Positions 25,316 to 37,876 are shown, counted from the stretch's first letter. The stretch: DNA of 64,000 bases from Arthrobacter gengyunqii (GCF_023022985.1 NZ_CP095461.1:1302001-1366000), one strand, 5' to 3'. Notes: generated by a model not told the origin, from the letters alone. Translations and numbers: made by a program.

Positions 25316-26853
25316 GCCGACAACCTCAGTTCAGCTGCGCCGGCACCCATCGGAACCGACGGTGCCAGCAACGGCACGGGAGGCACCAGGATGGCAGGGC
25401 TTTGTCGCCGCCGGAGCAATCTGCCGTCACGGGCCGCAGCATAGGCCTCCCGATAGCTCGTTAGGCATTTTTCGAGTGTGAACTCGGAGAGCGCACGCTT
25501 CCGTGCCGCCGTCCCCATGGACGCCCTGAGCTCCGGGTTGGTGAGAAGGGCCACACAGGCATCCGCAAAAGCAACGTGATCCCGGGCGGCAACCAGCATG
25601 CCCGTTGTCTGCTGTTCGTCCAGGCATTCGGCCACACCTCCGACATCAGTATTGACCGTGGCGCGGCCGCACATCATCGCTTCGATCAGCGTGAACGGCA
25701 GGCCTTCTGAAACGCTGGACAGCGCTACTACGTGGCCGGCCTCGATGGCAGGCCGGCTGCCTTTGCTGGGCCCCTCCCAATGGACTGCCTCGGCTACCCC
25801 GAGGGCGTTGGCCATCGCAACCAGCAGATCTTTGTAAGCTGCGTTCTCTTTGGGGGTCGGCCCGAAGACGCGCAGTTGGGCATTGGGCACCTGCTCACGA
25901 ACCAGCGCGAAAGCGGATATCAGCGTTTCCAGGTCCTTGAGGGGATCGATGCGTCCCACGAAGCTGATGGTTGGCAGATCCGGTTCACTGGTAACGGGCA
26001 GAAAGGTCAACGGATCGACGCCGTTGGGAATGGTGTGGATACGGTCCGGAAGGGCGCCCAGCCTGCGCTCCCAGCGGGCATTGAACTGGTTCAAGGGAAG
26101 GACCATGTGTGACTGCACATTGACCACTTGGCACAGCCGCCGCAGGAATGCGGTCACTGCGCGCCGCACCGGCCAGGACAAATGGGCCCCATAGAGCGCA
26201 AGGTAGCGTTCGCGCAGATAAACGCCGTGCTCCGTCAAGAGAATCGGAGTGCCGTGCCGCCAGGACTGGGCCAGGGCCAGCAGTGACGAGGGGCCGTTGC
26301 TTGAGGCATGGACTACGTCGACGTTGCCAAGCCGGTGGTCGACGAGCGCGAGAGCCCGGTCCACGATGCTGGCAGCCATGACCGCGTCTGCGACCGAGAT
26401 GGGAGGTTCGCCGGTGCTGACCACATGCTGTGTCCAAGCTGCGATGATGGGTGCCACGGATCCACGGGTCGCGAGTGAGTGGGCCAATCCCACACGGTCA
26501 CTAATGCCAACGAGGTGCTGCAGGGCGTTTGCGGTTCGCCCCACCGGGTCATGCTGCTCCGATCCCAGGGCCGCGTCCCACAGCCGGGTCAGTTCATACT
26601 GAGTTGAGTCGATCCACCTCCGGCGCCGGGGGTGGGGGCGAAGCGGAGAGGCAGCGGGTCCCCAGACCGGAATCAGTCGAACTGCCTGGACATTCGGGGG
26701 TACCTTCCAGACGGGTTTGTCGGCCCCGCTGCCGGTCAAGGCGACGATATCGAAGTCGTGCTCCGGAATGCCGGTCAGGAGCTGATCGCACCACGTGCTG
26801 ACTCCGCCTGTAACGGCCGGGTAGGTTCCCTCAGTGATAAGCGATATTTTCAT
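25312..26853 (-). CDS. pelF: PelF-like GT4 glycosyltransferase
   Basis: The ATG at 26853 follows GAAGGGG and gives 513 residues, close to PelF of Pseudomonas (about 507). The DUF3492 start MKISLITEGTYPAVTGGVST is diagnostic. Next come LTEHGVYLRERYLALYG (about 238-254) and the GT4 domain: HTIPNGVDP, GRIDPLKDLETLISAFA and SEGLPFTLIEAMMCGRATVN with the E-x7-E donor motif. PelF polymerises UDP-linked N-acetylhexosamine (GalNAc/GlcNAc) in the Pel pathway. It is the first gene of a four-gene overlapping operon. The C-terminal 50 residues are an extra Pro/Ala tail. Confidence 0.9.
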   Translation of the reverse strand: MKISLITEGTYPAVTGGVSTWCDQLLTGIPEHDFDIVALTGSGADKPVWKVPPNVQAVRLIPVWGPAASPLRPHPRRRRWIDSTQYELTRLWDAALGSEQHDPVGRTANALQHLVGISDRVGLAHSLATRGSVAPIIAAWTQHVVSTGEPPISVADAVMAASIVDRALALVDHRLGNVDVVHASSNGPSSLLALAQSWRHGTPILLTEHGVYLRERYLALYGAHLSWPVRRAVTAFLRRLCQVVNVQSHMVLPLNQFNARWERRLGALPDRIHTIPNGVDPLTFLPVTSEPDLPTISFVGRIDPLKDLETLISAFALVREQVPNAQLRVFGPTPKENAAYKDLLVAMANALGVAEAVHWEGPSKGSRPAIEAGHVVALSSVSEGLPFTLIEAMMCGRATVNTDVGGVAECLDEQQTTGMLVAARDHVAFADACVALLTNPELRASMGTAARKRALSEFTLEKCLTSYREAYAAARDGRLLRRRQSPAILVPPVPLLAPSVPMGAGAAELRLSA

Positions 26854-27074
26854 GCGGACGCCCCTTCGGCTCGGCGCGGGAGACGGGCGCCCGTCGGGCT
26901 TTCCTGATGGGACGGGACGGATACATACGACATTTGAGACTCTCTTACGGGATCGGGATACCGGCTCCAACAGCCAGCACCCTTGCAGATATCGATCTCA
27001 GTAAATGTCATTGGCAGGTTTCAATCACGAGTAACGCCTACGTGCCTGCTACGTGCGTGCCGCGGAATTGAGGC

Positions 27075-27386
27075 TCAGGAAGAAGTGTGCTCTCCGAAAT
27101 CGATGACTTCGCGCAGGAAGGCGACATGGCCCTCGAAGGCATCTCGCCCCTTGTCGGTAAGTTCAGCCCAGGTGCGGGTTCGTCCGGCCAAGCCCGGTCC
27201 CTTGAGCAATTGCACGTAACCTGCCTGTTCCAGGTGTTTCAGGTGTTTGCTCAGCGTCGGGTCGCTCACCTGGAGGGTGTCCCGCAGCAGGGCAAATTCC
27301 GTGCTTCCCAAACGTGCAAGCATCCCGCAGATCCGCAGCCTGACCGCACCGTGAATAACGTCATCAAAGCGGGCGCTGGCCGGCAT
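27075..27386 (-). CDS. Winged-helix transcriptional regulator (HTH_34 type)
   Basis: The product is 103 residues. The ArsR/MarR-like winged helix shows LRICGMLARLGSTEFALLRD, the recognition region SDPTLSKHLKHLEQAGYVQL and the wing GRTRTWAELTDKGRDAFEGH. The start codon overlaps the stop of the upstream membrane gene by one base (TGATG). The perfect palindrome at the upstream gene's start is the obvious candidate operator, so the pair is probably autoregulated. The inducer is unknown. Confidence 0.82.
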   Translation of the reverse strand: MPASARFDDVIHGAVRLRICGMLARLGSTEFALLRDTLQVSDPTLSKHLKHLEQAGYVQLLKGPGLAGRTRTWAELTDKGRDAFEGHVAFLREVIDFGEHTSS

Positions 27387-27841
27387 CAGGCGCCCTCGGT
27401 AATGGAGCGGACCAGTGCCCGTTCCATCCGAAGACCAAGCACCAGGCTGCCCATGAAGGTCACCAGAACGGCGGCGCCCAGCAGCACGGGCGAATCGGCC
27501 GGCTTTACGGCAAACATGCCCAACACCACCCCGACCGCTACGATTGCGGCCTGTCTGATGCCCACCAACAGTGAGGCGCGGTAGGCCCATGGGTCAGCGC
27601 GGGTGCCGGTAATGATCGGCCGCAGCATTCCCAGCAGCACCAGAAGAACGGCAGAAATTGAAAATCCCGTTGCTTCCCAACGGCCAAGCCCGAAGGACGT
27701 CACGAAACCGGCAATGCAAAGGGACTGGGCAAAGACATACCAGAACGGAGCTCCGGAGCGGGCGCCGGCAACGGCACCGTCGGCCTGCAGCGTGTCGAGG
27801 TGCAGTTTCGCGGTCCGTGGGTCGAGGCCGTGGCTTTCCAT
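27386..27841 (-). CDS. Small membrane protein co-transcribed with the winged-helix regulator
   Basis: The product is 151 residues with about four hydrophobic helices (FWYVFAQSLCIAGFVTSFGL, ISAVLLVLLGMLRPIITG, IRQAAIVAVGVVLGMFAV and VLLGAAVLVTFMGSLVLGL) after a short soluble N-terminus. The ATG at 27841 lies inside the 40-bp palindrome, seven bases after a TAGAGT box, so the mRNA is probably leaderless and repressor-blocked. Genes of this layout (membrane protein plus HTH_34 regulator) recur in actinobacteria, without a known substrate. I do not recognise a function. Confidence 0.7.
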   Translation of the reverse strand: MESHGLDPRTAKLHLDTLQADGAVAGARSGAPFWYVFAQSLCIAGFVTSFGLGRWEATGFSISAVLLVLLGMLRPIITGTRADPWAYRASLLVGIRQAAIVAVGVVLGMFAVKPADSPVLLGAAVLVTFMGSLVLGLRMERALVRSITEGA

Positions 27842-27873
27842 GTCGGCAACTCTAGAGTTGCCGACATGGAAAG
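27834..27873. promoter_or_regulatory. Perfect 40-bp palindrome over the start of the membrane gene
   Basis: Each 20-base half is the exact reverse complement of the other, with no spacer; the centre is AACTCTAGAGTT. It contains TAGAGT-N7-ATG on both strands, and the minus-strand ATG is the start of the membrane gene. It is a likely dimeric operator for the winged-helix regulator. Confidence 0.85.
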
Positions 27874-27892
27874 TCCAGCATGGCCGCGCGCC

Positions 27893-28858
27893 TTACGGGA
27901 CCAGCAGCACCTTGCCCGTGGTCTTCCGGCCTTCCAGGTCCTCCTGGGCCCGCGCTGCCTCGGACAGCGGATAAGTAGCGCCAATGCGTACGTCCAGGGT
28001 TCCCTCGCGGACCATTTCGAACAGGTCATGGGCGCGCCACTGCCGCTCCTCCGGGGTGAGCAGGTAATCGCCCAGCGTGGGGCGGGTGAGGTACAGCGAC
28101 CCCGAGGAGTTCAGCCGCTGGATGTCGAACGGCGGCACCTGGCCGGAGGCCCCGCCGAACAGCACCAGCATCCCGCGCTTGCGCAGGCTGACCAGGGAGC
28201 CGTCAAAGGTTGCCTTGCCCACGCCGTCGTACACCACGTCCACACCCGCGCCGTCCGTCAGATGCCGGACTTCCTCGGCAAAGCCGTCATAGGGGAGGGC
28301 GTGGTCGGCACCGGCGGAGCGGGCCAGCTCCCGTTTCTCATCGGTGGATGCCGTGGTGATGACCGTGGCCCCCTTGGCCTTGAGCAGCTGGATCAGCAGC
28401 AGGCCCACGCCGCCGGCACCGGCGTGGGTAAGGACCGTCTGCCCTTCTTCGACGGGGAAAGCGGAATTGCACAGGTAATGCGCGGTCATGCCCTGCATGG
28501 GCAGCGCCGCCGCAATCTCATCACTGACGCCGTCGGGGATCGGCAGCGCCTTGTCCGCCTCCATGATGGTGTACTCCGAATAAGTGCCCCCGCCCTCGGC
28601 GGTGGCAACCCGGGCGCCTTCGCGGAACGCCGTAACATCACGGCCGGCCGCAACCACTGTTCCGGCAGCCTCGGCACCCGGAATGAACGGGTACTCCATC
28701 GGGTACACGCCGCTGCGCTTGTAGGTATCGATGAAATTGACTCCGGCCGCGGCCACCCGCACCAATAGTTCCTTGGGGCCGGGCTGGGGGAGGTCCACGT
28801 CTTCGAAACGCAGGATTTCCGGGCCGCCGGGCGCGGGGACCACAATAGCTTTATGCAT
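27893..28858 (-). CDS. NADPH:quinone oxidoreductase (zinc-independent MDR)
   Basis: The ATG at 28858 follows AGAAGAG and gives 321 residues. The medium-chain reductase fold has a GroES-like domain (about 1-125) and a Rossmann domain with THAGAGGVGLLLIQLLKAKG (about 142-161). VAAAGVNFIDTYKRSGVYPM near the N-terminus is typical of quinone oxidoreductases. It likely reduces quinones with NADPH, protecting against redox stress. It lies divergent from argC with the ARG boxes between them. Confidence 0.92.
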   Translation of the reverse strand: MHKAIVVPAPGGPEILRFEDVDLPQPGPKELLVRVAAAGVNFIDTYKRSGVYPMEYPFIPGAEAAGTVVAAGRDVTAFREGARVATAEGGGTYSEYTIMEADKALPIPDGVSDEIAAALPMQGMTAHYLCNSAFPVEEGQTVLTHAGAGGVGLLLIQLLKAKGATVITTASTDEKRELARSAGADHALPYDGFAEEVRHLTDGAGVDVVYDGVGKATFDGSLVSLRKRGMLVLFGGASGQVPPFDIQRLNSSGSLYLTRPTLGDYLLTPEERQWRAHDLFEMVREGTLDVRIGATYPLSEAARAQEDLEGRKTTGKVLLVP

Positions 28859-28978
28859 GGAATGTCTCTTCTGTAAGGGCATGGGCGTTTGCTGCCATGG
28901 TAGGGCAGCCAGGGAGTCCGCGCACGGGCTCCGCCCGCGAAGCTGCGGCATGGAGCCGGAATCAGGCTCGCGTCATCT

Positions 28979-29012
28979 ATGCATAAATATGAAGGTACCT
29001 GTATAAATCTGC
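28979..29012 (+). promoter_or_regulatory. Tandem ARG boxes of argC
   Basis: ATGCATAAATATGA (28979-28992) and CTGTATAAATCTGC (28999-29012) are spaced 20 bases centre to centre. They lie just before the argC ribosome site AGGGTGAAG. Both have the A/T-rich TATAAAT core of actinobacterial ArgR sites. The second overlaps the likely -10 region. ArgR itself is encoded in the operon. Confidence 0.75.
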
Positions 29013-29017
29013 TGTAG

Positions 29018-30057
<1,040 letters not shown>

Positions 30058-30058
<1 letters not shown>

Positions 30059-31287
30059 TGAGCACCACCGACAACAGCATTGAGGCAACCGGCAGCACGC
30101 CCGCGCCTACTGCAGCCACCGTTCCTGCTGCCGGCACGGGCGTCACGGCCCCCGCCGGCTTCCGTGCCGCCGGCATCACCGCCGGGTTGAAGCTGTCCGG
30201 CGGGCGGGACATGGCTCTGGTGGTTAACGACGGCCCGTCCAAGGCTGCCGCCGGCGTTTTCACCCGCAACCGGGTTGCCGCCGCTCCGGTGCACTGGTCC
30301 CGTCAGGTCCTCACGGACGGCCGGGCCGACGCCGTCGTCCTCAACTCCGGCGGCGCCAATGCCTGCACCGGCCCGCAGGGTTTCCAGAACACCCACGCCA
30401 CCGCTGAGAAGACGGCTGACGTCCTGGGCATCTCCGCCTCCGATGTGGTGGTGTGCTCCACCGGACTCATCGGCGAACAGCTGCCGATGGAAAAAATCCT
30501 TCCCGGTGTCGAGGCCGCCGCTCAGGCATTGGCGGCCGACGGCGGTGCTTCCGCCGCCGAAGCGATCATGACGACGGACACCGTTTCCAAGCAGGCAGTG
30601 TTCACCGGCAGCGGCTACACTGTCGGCGGCATGGCCAAGGGCGCCGGCATGCTGGCCCCCGGGCTGGCGACCATGCTCGTGGTGCTGACCACTGACGCCG
30701 AGCTGCCCGCTGCCGCCCTGGACGCGGCGCTGCGCTCCGCCACCGCCGTCACGTTTGACCGCACCGACTCCGACGGCTGCATGTCCACCAATGACACAGT
30801 GGTGCTGATGGCTTCCGGTGCTTCCGGCACCACCCCGGACCCGGCGGAGTTCACCGCCGGCCTGACCGAAGTCTGCCATTCCCTGGCCCAGCAGCTGATC
30901 ACCGATGCCGAAGGTGCCAGCCACGACATCGCCGTCACCACAGTCAACGCTGCCAGCGTGTCCGACGCCGAGACCGCCTCCCGCGCCGTCACCCGCTCCA
31001 ACCTTTTCAAGACCGCGATCTTCGGCAACGATCCGAACTGGGGGCGCGTTCTGTCCGCGGTGGGCACCACCGATGCAGCGTTTGAACCGGACCGGATCAA
31101 TGTCAGCATCAACGGAGTGCAGGTATGCCGCAACGGCGGCATCGGAGATTCCCGCGACCTGGTGGACCTGACCGGCCGCAGGGTGACGGTGGAAATCGAT
31201 CTCCAGGCAGGTACGGAGAGCGCCACCATCTGGACCAATGACCTGACCACGGACTACGTCCACGAAAACTCGGCCTACAGCAGTTAA
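30058..31287 (+). CDS. argJ: Ornithine acetyltransferase / N-acetylglutamate synthase
   Basis: ArgJ transfers acetyl from N-acetylornithine to glutamate, recycling the acetyl group. The ATG at 30058 overlaps the argC stop (TAATG) and gives 409 residues. The N-terminal 30 residues are a Thr/Ala/Pro extension. The self-cleavage site is ALA-Thr in GLATMLVVL, making Thr205 the nucleophile. The C-terminus ...ENSAYSS is family-typical. Bifunctionality (use of acetyl-CoA as well) is not decided by the sequence. Confidence 0.95.
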
Positions 31288-31299
31288 TCGGGGACTGAC

Positions 31300-32223
31300 A
31301 TGAGCACATCAGCAGAAGTTCGGGAACAACTGGCCGCCCAGGACAAGGCCGCGACCCTCATCGAAGCGCTGCCCTGGATCCAGCGGTTTGCCGGCAGCAT
31401 CATGGTGATCAAGTACGGCGGCAACGCCATGGTCAATGATGACCTGCGCCGTGCCTTCGCGGAGGACATTGTTTTTCTGCACCACGTCGGAGTGCATCCG
31501 GTGGTGGTGCACGGCGGCGGGCCGCAGATCAGTTCGCTGCTGGAACGCCTGGGCATCAAGTCCGAGTTCAAGGGCGGACTGCGCGTGACCACTCCGGAAG
31601 CCATGGATGCCGTCCGCATGGTGCTCACCGGCCAGGTGGGCCGCGAGCTGGTGGGCATGATCAACGCCCACGGTCCGTACGCCGTCGGGCTCTCCGGGGA
31701 AGACGGCGGGCTGCTGCAGGCAACGCGCATCGGAACCATGGTCGACGGCGAAGAAGTGGACCTCGGCCAGGTCGGCGAGGTGACCGGGGTGAATCCGGGA
31801 GCCATTGTTGACCTGCTCGATGCCGGCCGCATCCCCGTCATTTCCACGGTTGCGCCGGAGATCGACGCCGACGGCGGCCTCACCAGTGCCGTGCTGAACG
31901 TGAACGCGGATACTGCAGCCGCCGCACTGGCCGTGGCGCTGGGTGCTTCGCGCCTGGTGGTACTGACCGATGTCGAAGGTCTGTACTCCAACTGGCCGGA
32001 CAAGACGTCCCTGATTTCCGCGCTGACGGCGGGAGAGCTGCGCGACATGCTGCCCTCACTGGAAGCGGGCATGATTCCCAAGATGCAGGCCTGCCTCACG
32101 GCGGTCGACGGCGGGGTGGACCGCGCAGCAGTGGTGGACGGACGGATGGCCCATTCCATGCTGCTGGAAGTCTTCACCACCGCCGGCATCGGCACCCAGG
32201 TTGTTCCGGAGGAGCAGGCATGA
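31300..32223 (+). CDS. argB: Acetylglutamate kinase
   Basis: ArgB phosphorylates N-acetylglutamate with ATP. The product is 307 residues. [14 protein letters not shown] (about 29-42) is the phosphate-binding loop, [20 protein letters not shown] binds substrate, and [17 protein letters not shown] and [14 protein letters not shown] follow in the ATP site. This enzyme is the usual point of arginine feedback control. The argD start overlaps its stop (ATGA). Confidence 0.96.
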   Translation: MSTSAEVREQLAAQDKAATLIEALPWIQRFAGSIMVIKYGGNAMVNDDLRRAFAEDIVFLHHVGVHPVVVHGGGPQISSLLERLGIKSEFKGGLRVTTPEAMDAVRMVLTGQVGRELVGMINAHGPYAVGLSGEDGGLLQATRIGTMVDGEEVDLGQVGEVTGVNPGAIVDLLDAGRIPVISTVAPEIDADGGLTSAVLNVNADTAAAALAVALGASRLVVLTDVEGLYSNWPDKTSLISALTAGELRDMLPSLEAGMIPKMQACLTAVDGGVDRAAVVDGRMAHSMLLEVFTTAGIGTQVVPEEQA

Positions 32224-33593
32224 GCAACGGTTCCCAGATCCAGACAGAGATCCACACGAACCCCACCCCCGCGGACGCCGTCCTCGCCGAACTTACCGGT
32301 ACGTCGGAGGACTGGCTGCGGCGCTACGGCTCCTCGCTGATGGGTGTCTTCGGCACCCCGCAGCGCGTCCTCGTCCGCGGCAGCGGCTGCACCGTCTGGG
32401 ATGCGGACGGCAAGCCGTATCTGGACCTGCTCGGCGGCATCGCCGTCAACGCGCTCGGCCATGCCCATCCGTTCCTGACCTCGGTCATCAGCAGCCAGCT
32501 CGCCACGCTGGGTCATGTTTCCAACTTCTTCACCAGCCCCACACAGGTGGCACTGGCGGAAAAGCTGCTGGAACTCTCCGGCGCCCCCGAAGGTTCCAAG
32601 GTCTTCTTCGCCAACTCCGGCACAGAAGCCAATGAGGCAGCGTTCAAGCTTGCGCGCCGCAATAGCGGAACTGCAGCGGGCGGCGGCGTTTCATCGGACG
32701 GCGGCGCTTCCACAGGCAGGGGCGTGCAGCGCACCCGGATCATCGCGCTCGAGGGCGCGTTCCACGGCCGGACCCTCGGCGCTCTGGCCCTGACCGCCAA
32801 GAAGGCCTACCGGGCGCCGTTTGAGCCGCTGCCCGGGGGAGTGGAACACGTTCCCTTCGGCGACGTCGAGGCCCTGCGCGCTGCAGTGGATGACACCGTG
32901 GCCGCAGTATTTGTGGAGCCCATCCAGGGGGAAGCCGGCGTGGTTCCGCTGCCCGCCGGATATCTGCAGGCAGCCCGCGAGATCACTGCTGCCGCCGGCG
33001 CCCTGCTGATCGTGGACGAAGTCCAGACCGGCATCGGCCGCACCGGTCAGTGGTTTGCCTCTGAAGGTGTTCTGCCGGACGCCATGACCCTGGCCAAGGG
33101 TCTGGGTGGGGGCTTCCCGGTCGGCGCACTGATCACCTTCGGGGAGAAGACATCGTCGCTGCTGTCCGCCGGCCAGCACGGCACCACGTTTGGCGGCAAC
33201 CCCGTGGCCACCGCAGCCTCGCTGGCCACGCTGCACGTGATTGAATCCACCGGGGTGCTGGAGAACGTCCAGCAGACCGGAAAGCACCTGCGCTCGGAGC
33301 TGGCAGCCGTTCCCGGCGTCACCGAAGTCCGGGGTGCCGGCCTGCTCATCGGCTTCGATCTTGTCGAGGAGATTGCGCCGGCTGCCGTGACTGCCGCTCT
33401 GGAGGCCGGGTTCATTATTAATGCCACCGGGCCGCGAACCCTGCGCCTGGCACCGCCGCTGATCCTGACCCGCGATCAGGCAGACTCCTTTATCGCTGCG
33501 CTGCCGGGAATCCTCGCGGCCGCCAAGGCTGTCGAACGGGCCGCAACCACCGGACAAGCTCCTGCCACCGCACCAACCGAAGGAAAACCATGA
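32220..33593 (+). CDS. argD: Acetylornithine aminotransferase
   Basis: ArgD is a PLP enzyme of class III that makes N-acetylornithine. The product is 457 residues, longer than the usual about 400. The difference comes from an N-terminal extension and an insertion ([18 protein letters not shown]) after KLARRNS near residue 155, rich in Gly and Ser. Motifs: [36 protein letters not shown] and the PLP lysine in [16 protein letters not shown]. It overlaps argB and argF by four bases each. Confidence 0.95.
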   Translation: MSNGSQIQTEIHTNPTPADAVLAELTGTSEDWLRRYGSSLMGVFGTPQRVLVRGSGCTVWDADGKPYLDLLGGIAVNALGHAHPFLTSVISSQLATLGHVSNFFTSPTQVALAEKLLELSGAPEGSKVFFANSGTEANEAAFKLARRNSGTAAGGGVSSDGGASTGRGVQRTRIIALEGAFHGRTLGALALTAKKAYRAPFEPLPGGVEHVPFGDVEALRAAVDDTVAAVFVEPIQGEAGVVPLPAGYLQAAREITAAAGALLIVDEVQTGIGRTGQWFASEGVLPDAMTLAKGLGGGFPVGALITFGEKTSSLLSAGQHGTTFGGNPVATAASLATLHVIESTGVLENVQQTGKHLRSELAAVPGVTEVRGAGLLIGFDLVEEIAPAAVTAALEAGFIINATGPRTLRLAPPLILTRDQADSFIAALPGILAAAKAVERAATTGQAPATAPTEGKP

Positions 33594-34573
33594 CCCGCCA
33601 TTTCCTGGTCGACACCGACCTCACCCAGGCCGAGCAGACCGAAGTGCTGGACCTGGCGGACCTGCTGAAGAAGGACCGCTACAAATACCAGCCGTACGCC
33701 GGCGAGTCCACGGGCCGCCAGACGGTGGCCGTGATCTTCGACAAGACCTCCACCCGGACCCGGGTGTCCTTTGCCGCCGGGATCTCCGATCTTGGCGGTG
33801 TTCCGCTCATCATTGGTGCAGGGGAGTCACAGCTCGGGCACAAGGAAAGCGTCACGGACACCACCAAGGTCCTGGAGCGCATGGTGTCCACCATCGTCTG
33901 GCGCACCTACGCACAGTCCGGCCTCGAGGAAATGGCAGCCGCATCCCGGGTTCCCGTGATCAATGCGCTGTCCGATGACTATCATCCGTGCCAGCTGCTG
34001 GCGGACCTGATGACGATCCGTGAGCACAAGGGCACCCTCGCCGGCCTCACCCTGGCCTATCTGGGTGACTGCGCCAACAATATGGCCAACTCCTACCTGC
34101 TGGCGTGCGTCACTGCGGGCATGCATGTGCGGGTCGCCGGTCCGATCGGTTACCTGCCGGATCCGCTGATTGTCGACGCCGCGGCAGCCCGCGCAGAGGA
34201 AACCGGCGGTTCGGTGATGATCACCACCGATTCCGCCGAAGCCTTGGCCGGAGCCGATGTCGTTGCCACGGACACCTGGGTTTCCATGGGCCAGGAGGAC
34301 GAGAAGGCAGCGCGTTCCGAGTTGTTCCGCAGCTATGCCGTGGATGCCGCAGCGATGGCGCGGGCGGCGGATGACGCCGTCGTCCTGCATTGCCTGCCCG
34401 CCTACCGGGGCTATGAAATTTCGGCCGACGTCATCGACGGACCGCAGTCCGTGGTCTGGGATGAAGCGGAGAACCGCCTGCACGCGCAAAAGGCGCTGAT
34501 GGTGTGGCTGATGGCGCGCTCGGGACTGACCGGCGTGCCGGAGGGACGAGCCGTTTCAGGGGGCGCCGCATGA
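33590..34573 (+). CDS. argF: Ornithine carbamoyltransferase
   Basis: ArgF joins carbamoyl phosphate and ornithine to citrulline. The product is 327 residues with the carbamoyl phosphate motif [11 protein letters not shown] (about 52-62), [12 protein letters not shown] and the ornithine loop [10 protein letters not shown] near the C-terminus. Both stop and start overlap neighbours by four bases (ATGA), so argD-argF-argR are translationally coupled. Confidence 0.96.
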   Translation: MTRHFLVDTDLTQAEQTEVLDLADLLKKDRYKYQPYAGESTGRQTVAVIFDKTSTRTRVSFAAGISDLGGVPLIIGAGESQLGHKESVTDTTKVLERMVSTIVWRTYAQSGLEEMAAASRVPVINALSDDYHPCQLLADLMTIREHKGTLAGLTLAYLGDCANNMANSYLLACVTAGMHVRVAGPIGYLPDPLIVDAAAARAEETGGSVMITTDSAEALAGADVVATDTWVSMGQEDEKAARSELFRSYAVDAAAMARAADDAVVLHCLPAYRGYEISADVIDGPQSVVWDEAENRLHAQKALMVWLMARSGLTGVPEGRAVSGGAA

Positions 34574-35106
34574 GCATGCCGGCCACGAAAACCGCGCGTC
34601 AGGCCCGCATCCGCACGCTGCTGACCAGCCGGTCGATCCGGTCCCAGGCGGAGCTCGCTGCGCTGCTCGCCGACGACGGCGTCCAGGTCACCCAGGCCAC
34701 GCTGTCCCGGGACCTGGTGGAGCTGGGCGCGGTGCGCATGCGCGGCAAGGAAGGCGTGCTGGTGTACGCGGTGCCCTCCGAAGGGGGTCAGCGTGCGCCG
34801 CAGTCGGGCGTTTCAGCGGAGGTCCTCGACGCCCGCCTGGCCCGGCTGTGCGGGGAGCTGCTGGTCACTGCCGAGGCCTCGGGCAACATTGTGGTGCTGC
34901 GGACTCCGCCGGGTGCCGCGAACTTCCTGGCCCTGGCCATCGACCATTCAGTGATGCCGTCCATTCTGGGCACCATTGCCGGTGACGATACGGTGGTGAT
35001 GGTCACCCGCGAGCCCGACGGCGGGGCCGACGTGGCGGCGCGCTTCCTGCGGATCGCGGATGAAGCCACCGCCAACGGGCAGGCTCCGGACAGCCGCATC
35101 CTGTGA
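34570..35106 (+). CDS. argR: Arginine repressor
   Basis: ArgR binds ARG boxes when arginine is bound. The ATG at 34570 overlaps the argF stop. The product is 178 residues: a winged-helix N-domain ([35 protein letters not shown]) and a C-terminal hexamer and arginine-binding domain ([34 protein letters not shown]). It most likely represses argC through the boxes at 28979-29012 as well as its own operon. Confidence 0.95.
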   Translation: MSMPATKTARQARIRTLLTSRSIRSQAELAALLADDGVQVTQATLSRDLVELGAVRMRGKEGVLVYAVPSEGGQRAPQSGVSAEVLDARLARLCGELLVTAEASGNIVVLRTPPGAANFLALAIDHSVMPSILGTIAGDDTVVMVTREPDGGADVAARFLRIADEATANGQAPDSRIL

Positions 35107-35206
35107 CGCCGGTTTCCGCAGCCGCACCGCATCCATCAACTTTCCCTTTACTTTCATCGACAGGCAGCCTTTCACGGCTGCGCACAACGCAAGAGGAGCA
35201 TATTTC

Positions 35207-36415
35207 GTGAGCGAACGCATTGTATTGGCCTACTCCGGTGGCCTTGATACTTCGGTGGCCATCGGCTGGATCGCCGAAGCAACCGGTGCTGAGGTTATCG
35301 CCGTGGCCGTGGACGTCGGACAGGGCGGCGAATCCCTGGAAACCATCCGCCAGCGCGCCCTGGCCTGCGGCGCCGTCGAAGCCTACGTTGCAGATGCCCG
35401 GGACGAATTCGCGTCCGAGTACTGCATGCCGGCGCTGAAGGCCAACGGCCTGTACATGGATTCCTACCCGCTGGTCTCCGCCCTGTCGCGCCCGGTGATC
35501 GTCAAGCACCTCGTTGCTGCCGCCCGCGAGTTCGGCGCCACCACCGTGTCCCACGGCTGCACCGGCAAGGGCAACGACCAGGTCCGCTTTGAGGTCGGAA
35601 TCCAGACCCTCGGCCCGGACCTGAAGTGCATCGCCCCGGTCCGCGACCTGGCCCTGACCCGCGACAAGGCCATCGCCTTTGCCGAGGAAAAGAACCTGCC
35701 GATCGTCACCACCAAGAAGAACCCGTTCTCCATCGACGCCAACGTCTGGGGACGCGCCGTGGAAACCGGTTTCCTGGAAGACATCTGGAACGGCCCCACC
35801 CCGGACGTGTACGAGTACACCTCTGATCCCGCTGCCGGCCTTCCCGCCGACGAAGTGGTCATCACCTTCAAGGAAGGCGTTCCGGTAGCGATCGACGGCA
35901 AGCCCGTCACTCCGCTGCAGGCCATCGAAGAGATGAACCGCCGCGCCGGCGCCCAGGGCATCGGCCGCATCGACATTGTCGAAGACCGCCTTGTCGGCAT
36001 CAAGAGCCGCGAAATCTACGAAGCCCCCGGTGCCATGGCGCTCATGCAGGCACACCGCGAACTGGAAAACGTCACGGTGGAACGCGAGCAGGCCCGCTTC
36101 AAGAAGACCGTCGGCCAGCGCTGGACCGAACTGGTCTACGACGGCCAGTGGTTCTCACCGCTGAAGAAGTCCCTTGACGCCTTCATCGAGGACACCCAGA
36201 AGTACGTCTCCGGCGACATCCGCATGAACATGCAGGGCGGTCGTGCAGTGGTGACCGGACGCCGCTCCGACTCCTCGCTGTATGACTTCAACCTGGCCAC
36301 CTACGACACCGGTGACAGCTTCGACCAGTCCATGGCCCGCGGCTTCATCGAGCTGTTCGGCATGTCCTCCAAGGTGGCCTCCGGCCGCGACCAGCGTTTG
36401 GCAGAAGGTAAGTAA
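35207..36415 (+). CDS. argG: Argininosuccinate synthase
   Basis: ArgG condenses citrulline and aspartate with ATP. The GTG at 35207 after GAGGAG is the start; an open frame continues upstream but without similarity. The product is 402 residues. The ATP pyrophosphatase loop [15 protein letters not shown] lies at about 8-22, and [13 protein letters not shown] in the middle. The 100-base gap after argR contains no clear separate promoter. Confidence 0.96.
   Translation: MSERIVLAYSGGLDTSVAIGWIAEATGAEVIAVAVDVGQGGESLETIRQRALACGAVEAYVADARDEFASEYCMPALKANGLYMDSYPLVSALSRPVIVKHLVAAAREFGATTVSHGCTGKGNDQVRFEVGIQTLGPDLKCIAPVRDLALTRDKAIAFAEEKNLPIVTTKKNPFSIDANVWGRAVETGFLEDIWNGPTPDVYEYTSDPAAGLPADEVVITFKEGVPVAIDGKPVTPLQAIEEMNRRAGAQGIGRIDIVEDRLVGIKSREIYEAPGAMALMQAHRELENVTVEREQARFKKTVGQRWTELVYDGQWFSPLKKSLDAFIEDTQKYVSGDIRMNMQGGRAVVTGRRSDSSLYDFNLATYDTGDSFDQSMARGFIELFGMSSKVASGRDQRLAEGK

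Positions 36416-37876
<1,461 letters not shown>

Noticed and set aside
27800..28768. Plus-strand gene starting in the 40-bp palindrome
   Set aside because: It is antisense to the well-supported quinone oxidoreductase and has no family motif; the symmetric start follows from the palindrome.
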